DNA from: Pomacea canaliculata
Lineage: Eukaryota; Mollusca; Gastropoda; Architaenioglossa; Ampullariidae
Direction: 5' to 3'
Assembly (NCBI RefSeq): GCF_003073045.1
Contig: NC_037590.1
Location: 20,177,708-20,241,707, forward strand
Length of the DNA: 64,000 nucleotides
This document shows, piece after piece, positions 9,970 through 22,500 of this stretch. The notes beneath the pieces were generated by a model, which was not told the DNA's origin, searched no databases, and saw only the letters and a list, made by a program, of their open reading frames with translations. The translations under genes were made by a program, and so were the position numbers. The number at the start of each line of letters is the position of its first letter. The stretch's first letter is position 1.

Positions 9970-12589
9970 CTATGACCCAGCCTCTGTATGGCGCAGTACG
10001 GTTTTGATAATCAGAGGTGAAGTAGGTTCAACTTGACTTCCTGATGCTTTGAACGTCAGTTTTTCCTGAAGACAGAGTGATATTTCCAAAAGCATAATAT
10101 AACACTTTTGCATGTAAGCAAATTTAAAACAATCGGACGAAAATTTCTGCTTGTTATTTAACAATCTACTTTAACTTGATGTTAATGTCTTAATGTCGGT
10201 TTTTTTATTTTTTGTTTTTAAAAATCGTAGACCTTGCTTAGCACAGACCTTTTATTCCATTTATGAATTAAGAAATGCGATAATGACAGCTAGTTTCAGG
10301 AGAGCTAATTGGTTTGGTATTATTGTTGTAGCCCTATTTTCTTTGAGGAGTAACAAGGAATAAACTGAATTGGTATTATAAATAATATTGTGTACTCAAC
10401 TTGTATATAATTAGAATCATTAAGAAGTGTTGTACAAAGTCTACAATATCTCAACGACCAGAAAATGTGTTTTTTCAAAATTCTGTAATAATACCAACAA
10501 TAATACTACCACCACCACTGCCATCCTCCTCCTCCTTTTCATCAGTTAGAAGACTACTTTCCCAGGAGGAACAAATATTTCTACGAAGACTACAGACTAT
10601 ACACATAGACTAGAAAATTTGTTTACCGGTAGATCTTGCGTCTTGACGAATTTAACCTTCCTGAGCACGTGCACCATGGCGATTTTCATTTCCAACAAAG
10701 CCAGACGCTTGCCGATGCACAGGCGGGGTCCGAAGCCGAATGCCAAGAAAGAGCAGGATTCATTTCATCCTTCGCTTCTTCGGAAAATCTGTAAATAATG
10801 CAAGTTTAATGTTAAACACTACACACACACCCAAGCACATGTCATCTCAGTCAGCTTCAGCATTTGAGAAATGTCACACTTTGTCATGACTCTTGGCATC
10901 AAGTAAAAACAATGAGATCGTTGTCTGATGTTAGAAACTTTCTAGGGCCACGGTTATTGGGTCGTTTTTTTACCTTTCTGGTCTGAAGACCTCAGGATCT
11001 GGGAAATATTCAGGGTCTCTCATGACATCATAAATAGGAATGAGAACGCCAACTCCTTTTGGGATAGTCACACCCTTGATGGTCACTGTTTCGGAGGCCA
11101 CGCGATTTATACTGTGAGAAAAAAGTATTGAGAAAGATTTTCATTCAATGTTAATTTTAAACATTAGTGCAAAAGGTAAAGTTAAAAAAAAACAAAACAA
11201 CAATTATACTGAAGCGTAAGCAAGAAGTTTCCAAAATGTTCCAGAACATTATAGAAGTACAAGCACGCACTTTGAATTTGTATTATTTTAGAAGAGTCAT
11301 AAAGAGTATCAAATCAATAAGCAAAAGTAAAAGGCAGCATAATTTAAATCAATAAAAAGCAACGATTAATTACACTTAACAATAAATAAATAAATACATA
11401 AATAAATACATAAAATGAAATACAAGACGAAGTGTTGTGACAACGTACGCTGGTACAGGTGGAAACAATCTCAGAGTCTCTTTGATGGTCTGTTCCATGT
11501 ACTTGAGTTTACTGACATTGTCATTGGTTGGTACCTCCTGTAACATTTCATAGAAAGGGAAATGACGATGACTAGAAATTATATTATTTCCACCTCTCTA
11601 ACCATGGCAACCATCTTGCATGTCTTACCTTGTTGCTCTTCACCGTCCTGCTCTATCATCTTGTTCTTTTTATTAGGGAATCTGTTTATGATTCATTTCA
11701 AAATAACCAAATTTGTAACGTTTTCCTGCAACTTACATCTCCAATTTGCTGTTGAATTTCGTCAACAATTTTCTGCTGAATATCCGGGTACATTGCCAGG
11801 TTGTAGATCATGAAGTGCAAAGTCGTAGCCGTTGTTTCGTATCCAGCAATAAAAAATATTACCATCTGAGCGACGATCTCATCGGGAGTTAGGCCTGAGA
11901 GAAAACGAAGACATAACTTTTAGTATTTCTTTTAAAGTGTTAATTACCACGATAGTTTTCTTGCCCTTTGACTTAACTGATATAACGGTATGTACAAACG
12001 AAGAGCTGGAAAGTCAACCATATTAAAAGGCTAAATTCCCTGAAAAAATAGCAATTGCATTTTTCATATGACTGTTCCTGGAACATACGAAAAATCTTTT
12101 CTCGTAAGTCGCTTAAAACTTGTCGTTTTTAAGGTCACTTTTAAACATAAAATTTCTTGCCATATCTTACGTTTTGCATTCTCAGAAACTGCGCCCACGA
12201 AGTCTTCGGATGTTTCTGCGTTGATAAGGAGCTGGACAAAATCTGTCTTTTTCTGAAAAAGGCGATATATATATATATGTGATAAATAGTAGAAAGTTTA
12301 ATAAATTTCGAATGTTAGCAAACAATTAATAACCGATCTTTGTCTTCCTTTCGTGTAGATGCGAGTTAAATGTGTGCTCCCTGGTATTATAAGAGAAAAT
12401 AGTTCAATCAAATAAATAAATAAATAAATAAATAAATAAAAAATCAGATATTCCCAAGTTTGTTAGCAAACACAACTAGTGACATGTCTGCAATGGGAAA
12501 AAAGTAGTACAGGAGATGTCTGACAACTGACATGAGCAGAAAATCTTTCGAGTAGGAATGCTTCATGTCTTCAGAAGGGGGTAGCACTG

Positions 12590-12682
12590 GTGTTTTGCGC
12601 TGAGCCAGCAATTAAGCGTGTCCGAGACGAGATTTGAACCCAGCAGAACCGATCCTTACAATAGCCGGATGGCCGGCCATGT
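12590..12682 (-). repeat. Possible degenerate tRNA-derived SINE in gene B intron 8
   Basis: On the minus strand the stretch contains a B-box-like GGTTCAAATCT and, about 40 bases earlier, a TGGCCGGCC segment that could be an A box. The following CGTCTCGGACACG resembles the tail of tRNA-derived SINE heads. It is GC-rich compared with the intron around it. It does not fold convincingly as a functional tRNA and no tail or target duplication was identified. Confidence 0.3.
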
Positions 12683-13689
12683 CTTCATAAACTATGAACT
12701 ATGAAACATCGCAAAATCAATGATAAAACAGGAATAAAGCTACGTTCAAAGATACTCCGATATAACGACATTAACAATGCCTTCCTTACCCTTGGAACCG
12801 TCTCTTCCTTCCTGTCTGCCACGATGCGTCGGATGGCCTTGTAAAGGAAACCGTGAGGATCTTCCTTCTTGACAAACGGATTTTGAAGGTATTGATTCAA
12901 ACGGTTGAGGAATGGAGTGAGAGCTGAGGAAGAAATTAATGTAATGAAAGTAGCAGAGTCTAGTAAGCAGTCTATGAAAACTATTTAAAACATTTTAATT
13001 TTAAACATGATAATGCTTTAAACTTGTGGAAAGAAAAATGTCTGGTCCAGAAGACTGAAGCAGAATTTACCTTTCAGTTAAGAGATAAAATAATTCTTCT
13101 CGGCGATTAATGACATTTAACGGATATGAACTAAAGAACATAACAGCAAAATAAAGTTCAAATTACTTAGCAGCTGTCGAAAGAAACTTCTAGGCGCCCC
13201 ACCATGCTGTAAGAGAAGTTTTGCATTTGTTACAAATTCATTTTGGAAATCTTTCTGGGAGTTGACCACAATTCCAAAGACTGTGCCCGTTATTACGTCC
13301 ATGGTGAAGGCCCCACAATACCTGGAAACAAACAGAAAGCCCAAATACTACATAATACATTTAGTCATTAGGTTAACAAATAAATAAATTCCTGCTAAAT
13401 TACAGAGTATTTAGTCTATGTGCCTTTTTACTGTTACAGAAGATATACCAAGTAACAAGATAAATTTACAAAGAGAGAAAGAGAGAAAGGCTGAAATCTG
13501 AGACTGAAAGTACCCGAGCTGGGTACATCAACTACTCAAAGAAAACCGTGTGTTAATGTAAATGTTTTAACAGTCGGTAATTTACAGGAGTGTGACCCCT
13601 TTTGATAAGCTTATATTTTTTATTACACATTTTGTTCAACTCACTGTTTGTTTGTCAGGTTCAGATTTTGTAATAGATTTTTTTTCTCT

Positions 13690-14050
13690 ACTTGCCCTCA
13701 TTCTTGACCACTAAAATTTACACCAGTTACTCATTTCCGGTGAGAATGCAATATTACATCTTTTGCAGCAGTACACAAGTAGTAAAATAATTCATGAAAC
13801 TTTATTTTTGTATGATAACTTCTAAGTAGAGACTAGGGGAGATAAGTAACTGCTGCTCCAGGACTAGTAAACTATAGTTGTCTACCCTAATTCGGCCTAT
13901 AAAAGAGTGAAAAGTCACAAAGTAAAAAAAAAAAATTGATAACAAAATTAGGAAAGACTAAAAAGTTAAAAAATAAAATAATTGAAAAAAAGAAAGACAC
14001 TTTTATTTGAAATTTACTAAAGTGATAAAAAATGTTCCTTATGTATCGGG
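13690..14050. repeat. Dispersed repeat, copy in gene B intron 6
   Basis: Shares a colinear series of blocks with gene E intron 10: acaccagttac, gtagtaaaataatt, taactgctgc, aggactagtaaacta and atttgaaatttactaa. Both copies run in the same direction on the plus strand although the host genes are opposite, so this is not simply paralogous intron. Family unknown; no terminal repeats identified. Confidence 0.5.
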
Positions 14051-16601
14051 TTTTTCTTAACTTGAAATACAAACGTGTGAGATGAACTCTTGGAACTTCG
14101 AACACTCTGGGACCGATTTATTAAGCTCCAGCCAGTGCTGGCAAAAAGTGATTTATGAATACAAACTTGAAATTTTACATGGTTGTTAGAGACTATACAA
14201 AGTGATTGAAGAGCAATGATAAGAAAACTCACTCTTTCACAATTATTTTGCCACCATGGCGGGCGATCTCCTGAATGTTTTTTGAGAAGACCTCGCTGCA
14301 GGAATTGATATAGCTTTCCATCTGGACGATTGGAAATTAGAGGGTAAAAGTACTTACAAGCATACATACATATTAAGACAGTCCAGTGCATGCACAAGAT
14401 ATAAGAACAGTTCTTTCCGCTCATGCACAAACAGCACCCATTCATCCACACAAAAATATAGTAAATACAATCCATTTATTTAAAAACAAACACACACACA
14501 CACAGGTAATCTTATATTTATTCCAAAGGTAATATTACCAAACGAAGTTTTCCAGAAGTGAACGTTGGTGAGATTATGTTTCTAATCCTTTTCCAGTCAT
14601 GTCCCCGGGCAAAGAAAACAGTCTTACTGAAAATTCCGCCCTGAACACGGTCCTGCAAACATTTGGTTCAGCAAGAATCTATTAATGTCCTGGAATCTCA
14701 TTAGCTAGACCGGCCGGCCAACTTAATCGGTGCTACAGGTCAAGGCCGAGGTGACTGCACGGGTCACGACATGAGTGACAGACAGTGGGAGGAAATTCTG
14801 GAAGATTCGATACAGAGGATATAATGCGTCAGGGTTGGAGGTTTCGAGAGCACGATGTTCGAAACCACCTTAAGGTGGAAGTATTTTTATCATCCTAAAT
14901 ACTCATCACCTTCAAAAACAACAAAGTTTTGAGAACATTTGGTACTCTTAAACCTTGCGCTAAGATTTCTGCGGTTTTATAGGAAAGTAGAGTACCTGAA
15001 CTTGAACCTGAGTTAAATAAATTACTACATAACAACCATCTTTCCTTATAAAAAAAGTATTCTCTGGGGATGTGTTTTCTTGCGTGACTGGTGTGACAGA
15101 AAAACTGTCGTGTTGGTTATAAAGCAGTGATGTGTTCCTTAAAAACTCTGTCATTTCCTTCCTTATTTTAATGGCACATTCCTGCCCTAAGAGGATTTAA
15201 GAAAAAAAATGGCCTGGTAAGTACGTATAAAATATAGTCTTAACGTTTGTATAAAGTACTACTTACGAATCTGTCTGTAAAGTGAGGAAAGTCCTTCACC
15301 ATGACCTCTCTTAAGATGTCAAGGTCGTTTGTAACCAGCATGGGCTTGAGGTTCATGTAGATTCTGTGACAACATACTTCTTTTATTTAAAAAAACTATC
15401 TAGAATAATGTGAGTCAAGTACGCCGGTCATTTAGCAACTAAAGGGTCGAAAGGAGTAAAGTTAAGCAACGAGCAGTCAAGTAACAGGACATTTAATGCA
15501 CAATACACAAGAAATGAAAGTAAGCTTTGATAATGGCATAGATGACTTTTGTATTGGTCATTAACTCTGTATTCGTAAGACTGTGATAATAGTCCAGGGG
15601 AAAGTGAAATATTTCAGACAACGAATTGCGACTAATTATATAATGATTAATGTACACTCACCCGTATACACGGCCATGTGCTTTCGACCACTCTGTCAAA
15701 CATTTTTGAATTCCCTGGCAAGACACAACGAAAGAAAAGAGATAAAACATACTTGGAATCTGGATATTTTTGCTGATTCACTAAACATTGATGTACAGTC
15801 CTTGACAATTATAATCCCAACTTTTATTGAAATATACAATCCTTTCACATCATTTGCACAGCTTTTGTTTTACAGGAGTATAGAAATAACGTATGACGAC
15901 CGATTTGATTTGCAGCAAGGATATTGTAAATAATTATAATAAAAATAGAAAAACAAAGAGAGAGATGCAGGAAAGATATTTGACATAACAGCTGACGAGC
16001 TCAGCCATATCAGCAGACGAGACACATCATAATAACGAGATACGCAGGTTTTGAAATATACAGGTGTGAGGTTCAGGTAGATGTAGAGTGTAATAAAAAA
16101 AAAAAATGCTAGACAGAATCGCATGAGTACATTACTCCTCTTACCTTCTTTTGCACCTGCCATTCGTGACCAAAGAAAGGCTGGGGCTTAGGTCCCGGTA
16201 TTCCTCTGGAACTCCAGAAATTGTACGATCTCATGCCTTGCCTACACACAGAAAATGATCTGTAAGTAAAACACAAAACTAATAATATGTAGCGTGGTAT
16301 AATTTTATGTACACTGTGCATGCGTTGGTGATGGATAATGAATGAGTGATTGAGCAGGTGGAACAAATGAAGTTGCTCAATGAATCCTAGGTACAGCAGG
16401 CTTGCATCGCTGTATTGCTCTTTGATGACTCACCTAAAACTCTCAAGGCACGCAAATTAAATAAAACTAGTGTTTAAACCTTTTTATGCGTATAACAGGA
16501 ATGTGAGTGATGAAGAGCGAGACTGACCAGTAGAGGAGTAGAATCGCCAGTGGCAACAAGAGGAGAAGCAGAGGGATGTCGACACCAAACACGATCTCCA
16601 T

Positions 16602-17960
16602 GATGCGGTGCTGGTCAGTCCGGCGCTGTCCACTATTACACACTACTGTTCCTCTCTAACACTGTTCTTCGCAAGAAAACAGCAATGTACATTAAAAACT
16701 TGCCTTTTTTCAAACCACACGTTTATTCACTGCACATAGTACACATATCACAAAAGTAAGCGAGTTTTCAATACCTCCCACTGGCCAGTGCGAAATAAGT
16801 TTCTCAGGCGATTATTTATGCTTCACTCCTTCTGTCAGTTAGATGAATGCGCCGACAGGTAACCACACATCATTTAATACTGACCTAATGTGAGGTCCAT
16901 GCCTGCTTTTTGTGTGAGTCGAGCTACAGATAACGACCCTGGTCTTGTGGTAGCCTCGTGAGTAAGGGAACGTACCCATAATGTACCCTTAACGCAAGGG
17001 TGATAGGAGGAAGAGAGCAGAACAAAATTAAACATTAAATAGGTTGCTTGTGTCAGACATTAGAGATCATTTTAAGGGTGGCGGTGACATATTTTACTAA
17101 GTAGTTACAAAGTTCATGATGAGGTTTTGTTGACTCAACAGAGAAAGAGTGTACATTGATAACAAACAAAATATTAAGGATAAATTTAGCCCTGTAGTCT
17201 AATCTCTGCACCTCCTCGAGTCCATCTCTTGACGATCCCTCGCTTCATGCATGTATCTAAGGACCCTTGTGTGTAGTCTGGCACACACACACACAGAGTA
17301 CGACTGGACAACTCTGTCAGAAGATTGAATCAAACAACCATTAAAACATGTCTGACAAAAATGTTCATCCACATTATGAGTATGATGCAAACATTATCAC
17401 CTATCTGGTGATAGTTGAAGGAGGCATTTTGTGGCTACATGACTTTGACCTCGTGAGATTACTGTACCGACACCCAGGGTGCACACAGTGTATGTAGGGT
17501 ACACACTGGGTGCAGGCTCACCACTCTCCTCTTGTGTCGCGTGTTATTACTTTTTTCTTTGCGCGCCATAGGTAAAGTGAGATACGAGGGTCACGTAGGA
17601 CGAGTTTAGTTTGCTTTCATCAAAACAAATTAATGGTCGGGAAAATATCTTTTCAAATATACATATCGTGCCGCAGCATACACTAGCCGAGACATTCCTG
17701 TGACCCATGATGACCTGAGATTTGTTTGTTCTTTACACTACGCACAAGAGCCTTGTACCTTTGGCCTTTGACACATGTTTGTTTGGTGGAGACGAGGGAG
17801 TGTTAGCGTGGGGGACGCTGGCTCGTCCATGGGTGCATCTGTAGAGGTTAGTGATGATGTAGGCTAGTAGCCGGTGAATAGTGTCAGCTTTCATGTCTGT
17901 ATACGATGTGTTTAATGAAAGAAATATTAGCAATGTCTAACATTTTTCTCGCACATACCA
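16602..17960. other. 5' flank of gene B, no gene
   Basis: Non-coding. It aligns in patches with the upstream flanks of A and C, including the empty site of the hAT insertion near 16973-16990 and the block around 17850-17915 containing gatgatgtagg and tcagctttcatgt. The TATA region near 16660 reads TTAGAGAGG where A and C have TATAAG. The stretch 17960-18960 holds CA-rich repeat and nothing I recognise. Confidence 0.5.
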
Positions 17961-18959
17961 CACACACAAACACACAAACACACAAACAGGGTAGGTTGGG
18001 GGGCTATATTTTATCCCTTTCCTATTATTTTGAGTACAGGGGCAGTCCCTCTGCACCCTGTAGGTGTGCTAGTCCTCTGTCACGTGCCTCACGTATCTCG
18101 AAATATTTTCTTTTCGTTATTTTGAGTGCGGGAGAAAGCACCATTGTACCGTGAATGTGCTATGGTCCGCTGACTGATGGTTTATTTACTCTGTGTGTGT
18201 GTGAGATACAGAATAAGCTATACGTTTGTACTCGTCGTATATGTTCTTTGGCTGCATGAAACTGGTGTCGTCTCGTGCACAGTGAAATAGCAAACAAAAG
18301 AAGTTGTTTCATAAAGAGACTGAGAAGCCATCCTTAGAAAAGGCAGTCTTTTTTGGTGGACTGCAAGGTCGGGTAAGTGCGGGTGTATAGTAGATGAAAG
18401 GGAAAAATATATAAGACGAGTAAGACCCAGCATTGTAGTGGAAACTTCCATCCTCTTCCCTGAAACAACAAGGAGGAACGGATTGGCGCTAGAAGCCGTA
18501 AATAACTGATAGTCCGACCACAGTGTAGTTAGCCTTGTAAACAGGCGATCAGTCCTGCTACGTTAGCAATGTAACTAAAAACAATATTTTATACATATAC
18601 ATGTACAAACATTAAGAAAGCAAAACTCTCATTGCACTTGTAGAATCAGTCTATATCAATTTTTTTTAAAAAGAATATTTATTTCAGAAATCATACATAC
18701 ATACCTACTATTCTGTACTAGTTACAAAACAAATTATAATTATGTACAAACGATTTTAGAAAATAAACCTCTACAACAAAAAGGTCGAATTGTACAGATC
18801 TCATGACTTCCATCTTCGCCACCTAAGGTAAAAAGGTAAGGTAAAGGTCATCACCTAACCTTTTCAGGTCGTTGGGGGTTGAGGTGTTGCAGACCTCACT
18901 TTTCTTGGTCTTGCTACAACCGTTTTGTTTATATTTTACGAAATAACCGACTGACAGGA

Positions 18960-19596
18960 TCATAGCTGTTTCTTGTGGCGTGCAACCTTGTGGTCAGTCG
19001 AGCAATTGATCAACAGACATAAACTGAGGTAAGCAGGTGTAAAGAGTGTGAAATGAAGAAATAAATAGCTATAAATAAACAGTTGCATGATAATATATAA
19101 TGGTTGCTAAATTTAACCCTTCGTTTGCATTCAAATGAATGCTATCATGATATCGTGCACGCAAAGCGTTAACCTTCTGTGATTCCTCATACTCTGAGCT
19201 TTGCAAAAGCAATATCTTTTTCATTTTTTTGGTATGTTTCGTTTCCAGAGGCTCATTTATTTATTTATTTTGTTCATTGTTCTTTTAATATCTGGCTAGA
19301 TTGTAGGTCCTTGTACTCCACATGCAAAGTCATTGTTATAATCGTGAATATATGAATGTTTCATTTCACAGTTCAGGCACAGTTTCACTAGAGTATGATG
19401 CAGGAGTGTACCAGCCACTAAACATTTTCTCTTTCTATATATCACAATTAAGTACAAATGTATAAACTATAAAGTGAAAAAGGAGCTGGCAAGAGAGACA
19501 ATGGAGTCCAAGAGAGAGAGGAGAAATGATCAAAAACATTTCGGGGAATAATGTCTGTGAAACCATCTCTCCCCAGAATAAAGAATACTGATTTGA
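18960..19596 (-). other. 3' flank of gene C with candidate poly(A) signal
   Basis: Non-coding, past the gene C stop on the minus strand. The part 18960-19185 is repeated at 28440-28720 (shared blocks such as gtaaagagtgtgaaa / ataaagcgtgggaaa and gctataaataaaca / gctgtaaataaaca). The TTTATTTATTTATTTT cluster at 19256-19268 reads as repeated AATAAA on the minus strand, at the same distance from the stop as in gene B. Confidence 0.45.
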
Positions 19597-22500
19597 TTAA
19601 GACTTAGTTTCTGTATGGCGAAGTACGGCTTTGACCATCAGGGGGGTGACAGGTACAAGCCGACTTCCCGATGCTATGAGCGGCAGATTCTCCTGAAGAC
19701 AGAGTGATGTTGCACAAATCATTATATAACATATTCATCAGCAATCACGACAACAACACACACACACACACATACGATTTTTTTTTCATTACATTGTACA
19801 ACAACTGAGTTTAATTTTAAATTACAATCTTTACGTATTTTGCAAATCGTATAAACATCACATGGTACAGGCATTTTCCTCCTGTGAGGTATAACTCCAT
19901 TTATAACTCAAGAAAATACAATTTTACACCCAGTTTTAGGACTGTGAAAATGGCTTAAAACAAATTAGCATCTGGTAAAAATTACATAATGATGTTAGGC
20001 AAAGGTTATCACCACCACCACATAGACTAGAAATATTGTTTACCGGCAGGTCTTGTGTCTTGACAAATTTAATCTTTCTGAGCACGTGCACCATGGCGAT
20101 TTTGATTTCCAGCAAAGCCAGACGCTTGCCGATACACAGACGGGGTCCGAACCCAAAAGCGAGGAAAGAGAGAGGATTCATTTCATCCTTCGCTTCGTTT
20201 GAAAATCTGTGAATAATACAAGTTTAATGTTAAACACTAGACACACTCCCAAGCACATGTTATCGGAGCAAGGCACAAGCTTTTGCATTTGAAAAACATA
20301 ATTTGCTGGGGCTCTTGGCACAAAGTAAAAACAATGAGATTTGTCTTTGACCTTAAACAACTCGCTATGGGTTCAGATACCGGACCGTGTTTTTACCTTT
20401 CTGGTCTGAAGACCTCAGGATCTGGGAAATATTCAGGGTCTCTCATGACGTCATAAATAGGAATGAGAACTCCAACTCCTTTTGGGATAGTCACACCCTT
20501 GATGGTCACTGTTTCGGAGGCCATGCGAGTTACACTGTGAGAAAAAACATTATGAAAGATTTAATCTTTTCAATGTTAATTTAAACATTAGAGCAAGAAG
20601 AAAAATAATAAATAAAAAAAACCAAAACAAATACACTGAAGTGTAAGAAATTTCAATATTAATTTAAACAATACAGTAAGAAAAAATGTAGGATATATAC
20701 TCTAATCTAAGTAACAAAAATGTTTCATAACACACACACATATATGTGTCAGAAAGCATAGCATTTGTAATGAATAAAAGTAAAATTTGAAAAAAAGCTG
20801 ACCTAGTGTCCAATACAACAATCTGATTTCAATAAAGTACCGAAAAATGTAAATAAATAAAAGAAAAATTAAATAAACCATACATATAGCATAATTAAAA
20901 TAAATGAAAGAGTAATAAATAAACCAAATAAACTGGCTGTGCACACGAATACAAGAGGAAGTGTTGTGACAACGTACGATACAACAGTTGGAAACAATCT
21001 CAGAGTCTCTTTGATGGTCTGCTCCATGTACTTGAGTTTACTGACATTGTCATTGGTTGGTACCTCCTGTAATATTTCATACAAACACAACAGTTTGAGA
21101 TGACATCTCCATTGCTATAAAAAGTAACCAATTATGATCAGAAATTATCCCGACCACTGTAAATATGGCAACGATCTTGCCCTTATTTCTGGCTCCTCCT
21201 GGTCCTGCTAACCTAGTTGTTCTTTTCAAGATTCATTTTAAAATAAAGAATTAATGAAAGTGTCTACTCACGTCTCCAATCTGCTCTTGAATCTCATCAA
21301 CAATTCGCTGCTGGACATCCGGGAACACAGCCAGGTTGTAGGTCATGAACTGCAAAGTCGTTGCCGTTGTTTCGTATCCAGCGAGAAAAAATATCATTAT
21401 TTGAGCGACGATCTCATCATAAGTGAGGCCTGAAAAATGTAGATGGAAGTTTGAGGTTGTATGTATTAAGGGTAACTCTTACTTCCCTTAAACATCTAGA
21501 AGATCTGGACACGCTAGTTATTTATCTGTCATTTGTAAGACGATGAAAGAAATAGATAAAAACGTTGGCATGATAACACTGCGACTTTCTGTTTGTACTA
21601 TCAAGTTGACAATTCATCAACACGGCCTTTTCTTTCTCTTAGATATTAAATTATGTTGAACAAAGAGTCGAAAAGTTAAGTCAGCTGTCTGAATGAAGAC
21701 TGTCTCTCCCTCATGTATAGTAGCAATTGCACTTCTTGTGCACTTTATATAAATGTTCCTTTGTAAATAGCTTCATACTTGACATTCGAAGCTCGTAGAT
21801 TTTTATCGTACGTACCCTTTCCATTCTCAGCAGTGGTGTCTACAAAATCTTCGGATGCCTCTGCATTGACAAGAAGCTGGAGAAAATCTGTCTGTTTCTG
21901 ATTAAAAAAAAAAGATATGTACAATAAAAAAGGGAAGGTTAATGATACCACGTGATTTCATAATAATAACAACAAAGATTAATTTGTAAGAGCATACAAA
22001 CACTGCTATCAACATACAGAAAATTGCACTGGAAACAAAATAAACAAGATAAATTTGAAAACATTTGACTGTGGCAAACAGAAAGTCTTTTAAATATGAA
22101 TACTTAATGTCGTAAAAAACTAAGAGAAACCACAAACGCGAGCAAAGATAAAAAACAACATTCAAACAATCTGCATAAGTTAACGACATTAAAAATGGAT
22201 TCATTACCCTTGGAACCGTTTCTTCTTTCCTGTCTGCCACAATGCGACGGATGGCCTCCAAAAAGAAAGTCATAGGGTTTTCTTGCTTGGAAAACAGGTT
22301 GGGAAGAATACGAACCAAACGGTTAAGAAATGGATTGATACCTGAAGAAAAAAGTATTTTAATGAAAGAAGCAGCCCTCATATTTATTATCAGACCAGTG
22401 GAATATACAAGAAATAAATGTGGCCTGGTATGATGCAATAAGTTTTTATTAGTCTGTATGTAGTTAACAGCAAGTCAGAAATTGCAAGAAATAGGAAATA

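Larger units (their letters stand above)
9970..16601 (-). pseudogene. Gene B: CYP3-clan cytochrome P450, 14 exons, one-base deletion in exon 13
   Basis: Exons (minus) are 16528-16601, 16145-16241, 15662-15714, 15267-15363, 14539-14652, 14233-14321, 13167-13321, 12790-12923, 12171-12252, 11737-11894, 11449-11537, 10974-11111, 10627-10788 and 9970-10065. Every junction has AG and GT and phases agree with the paralogs. The parts show an anchor (MEIVFGVDIP), WKRIR near 127, the I-helix AGYETT near 315-320, ETLR near 371-374, and PERF. Exon 13 is 162 bases against 163 in gene C: one base is missing at 10753-10754, between the codons for NP and SFLAF. The frame then leaves the heme loop FGFGPRLCIGKRL, which survives in the next frame, and meets a TGA. 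The TATA box seen in A and C is also damaged. Without the shift the product would be 512 residues. It is either a recent pseudogene or a sequence error; the deletion is not in a homopolymer. Confidence 0.88.

Noticed and set aside
21902-22438. 178-residue minus-strand frame in gene C
   Set aside because: It is exon 8 of gene C read through into both introns, not a separate gene.
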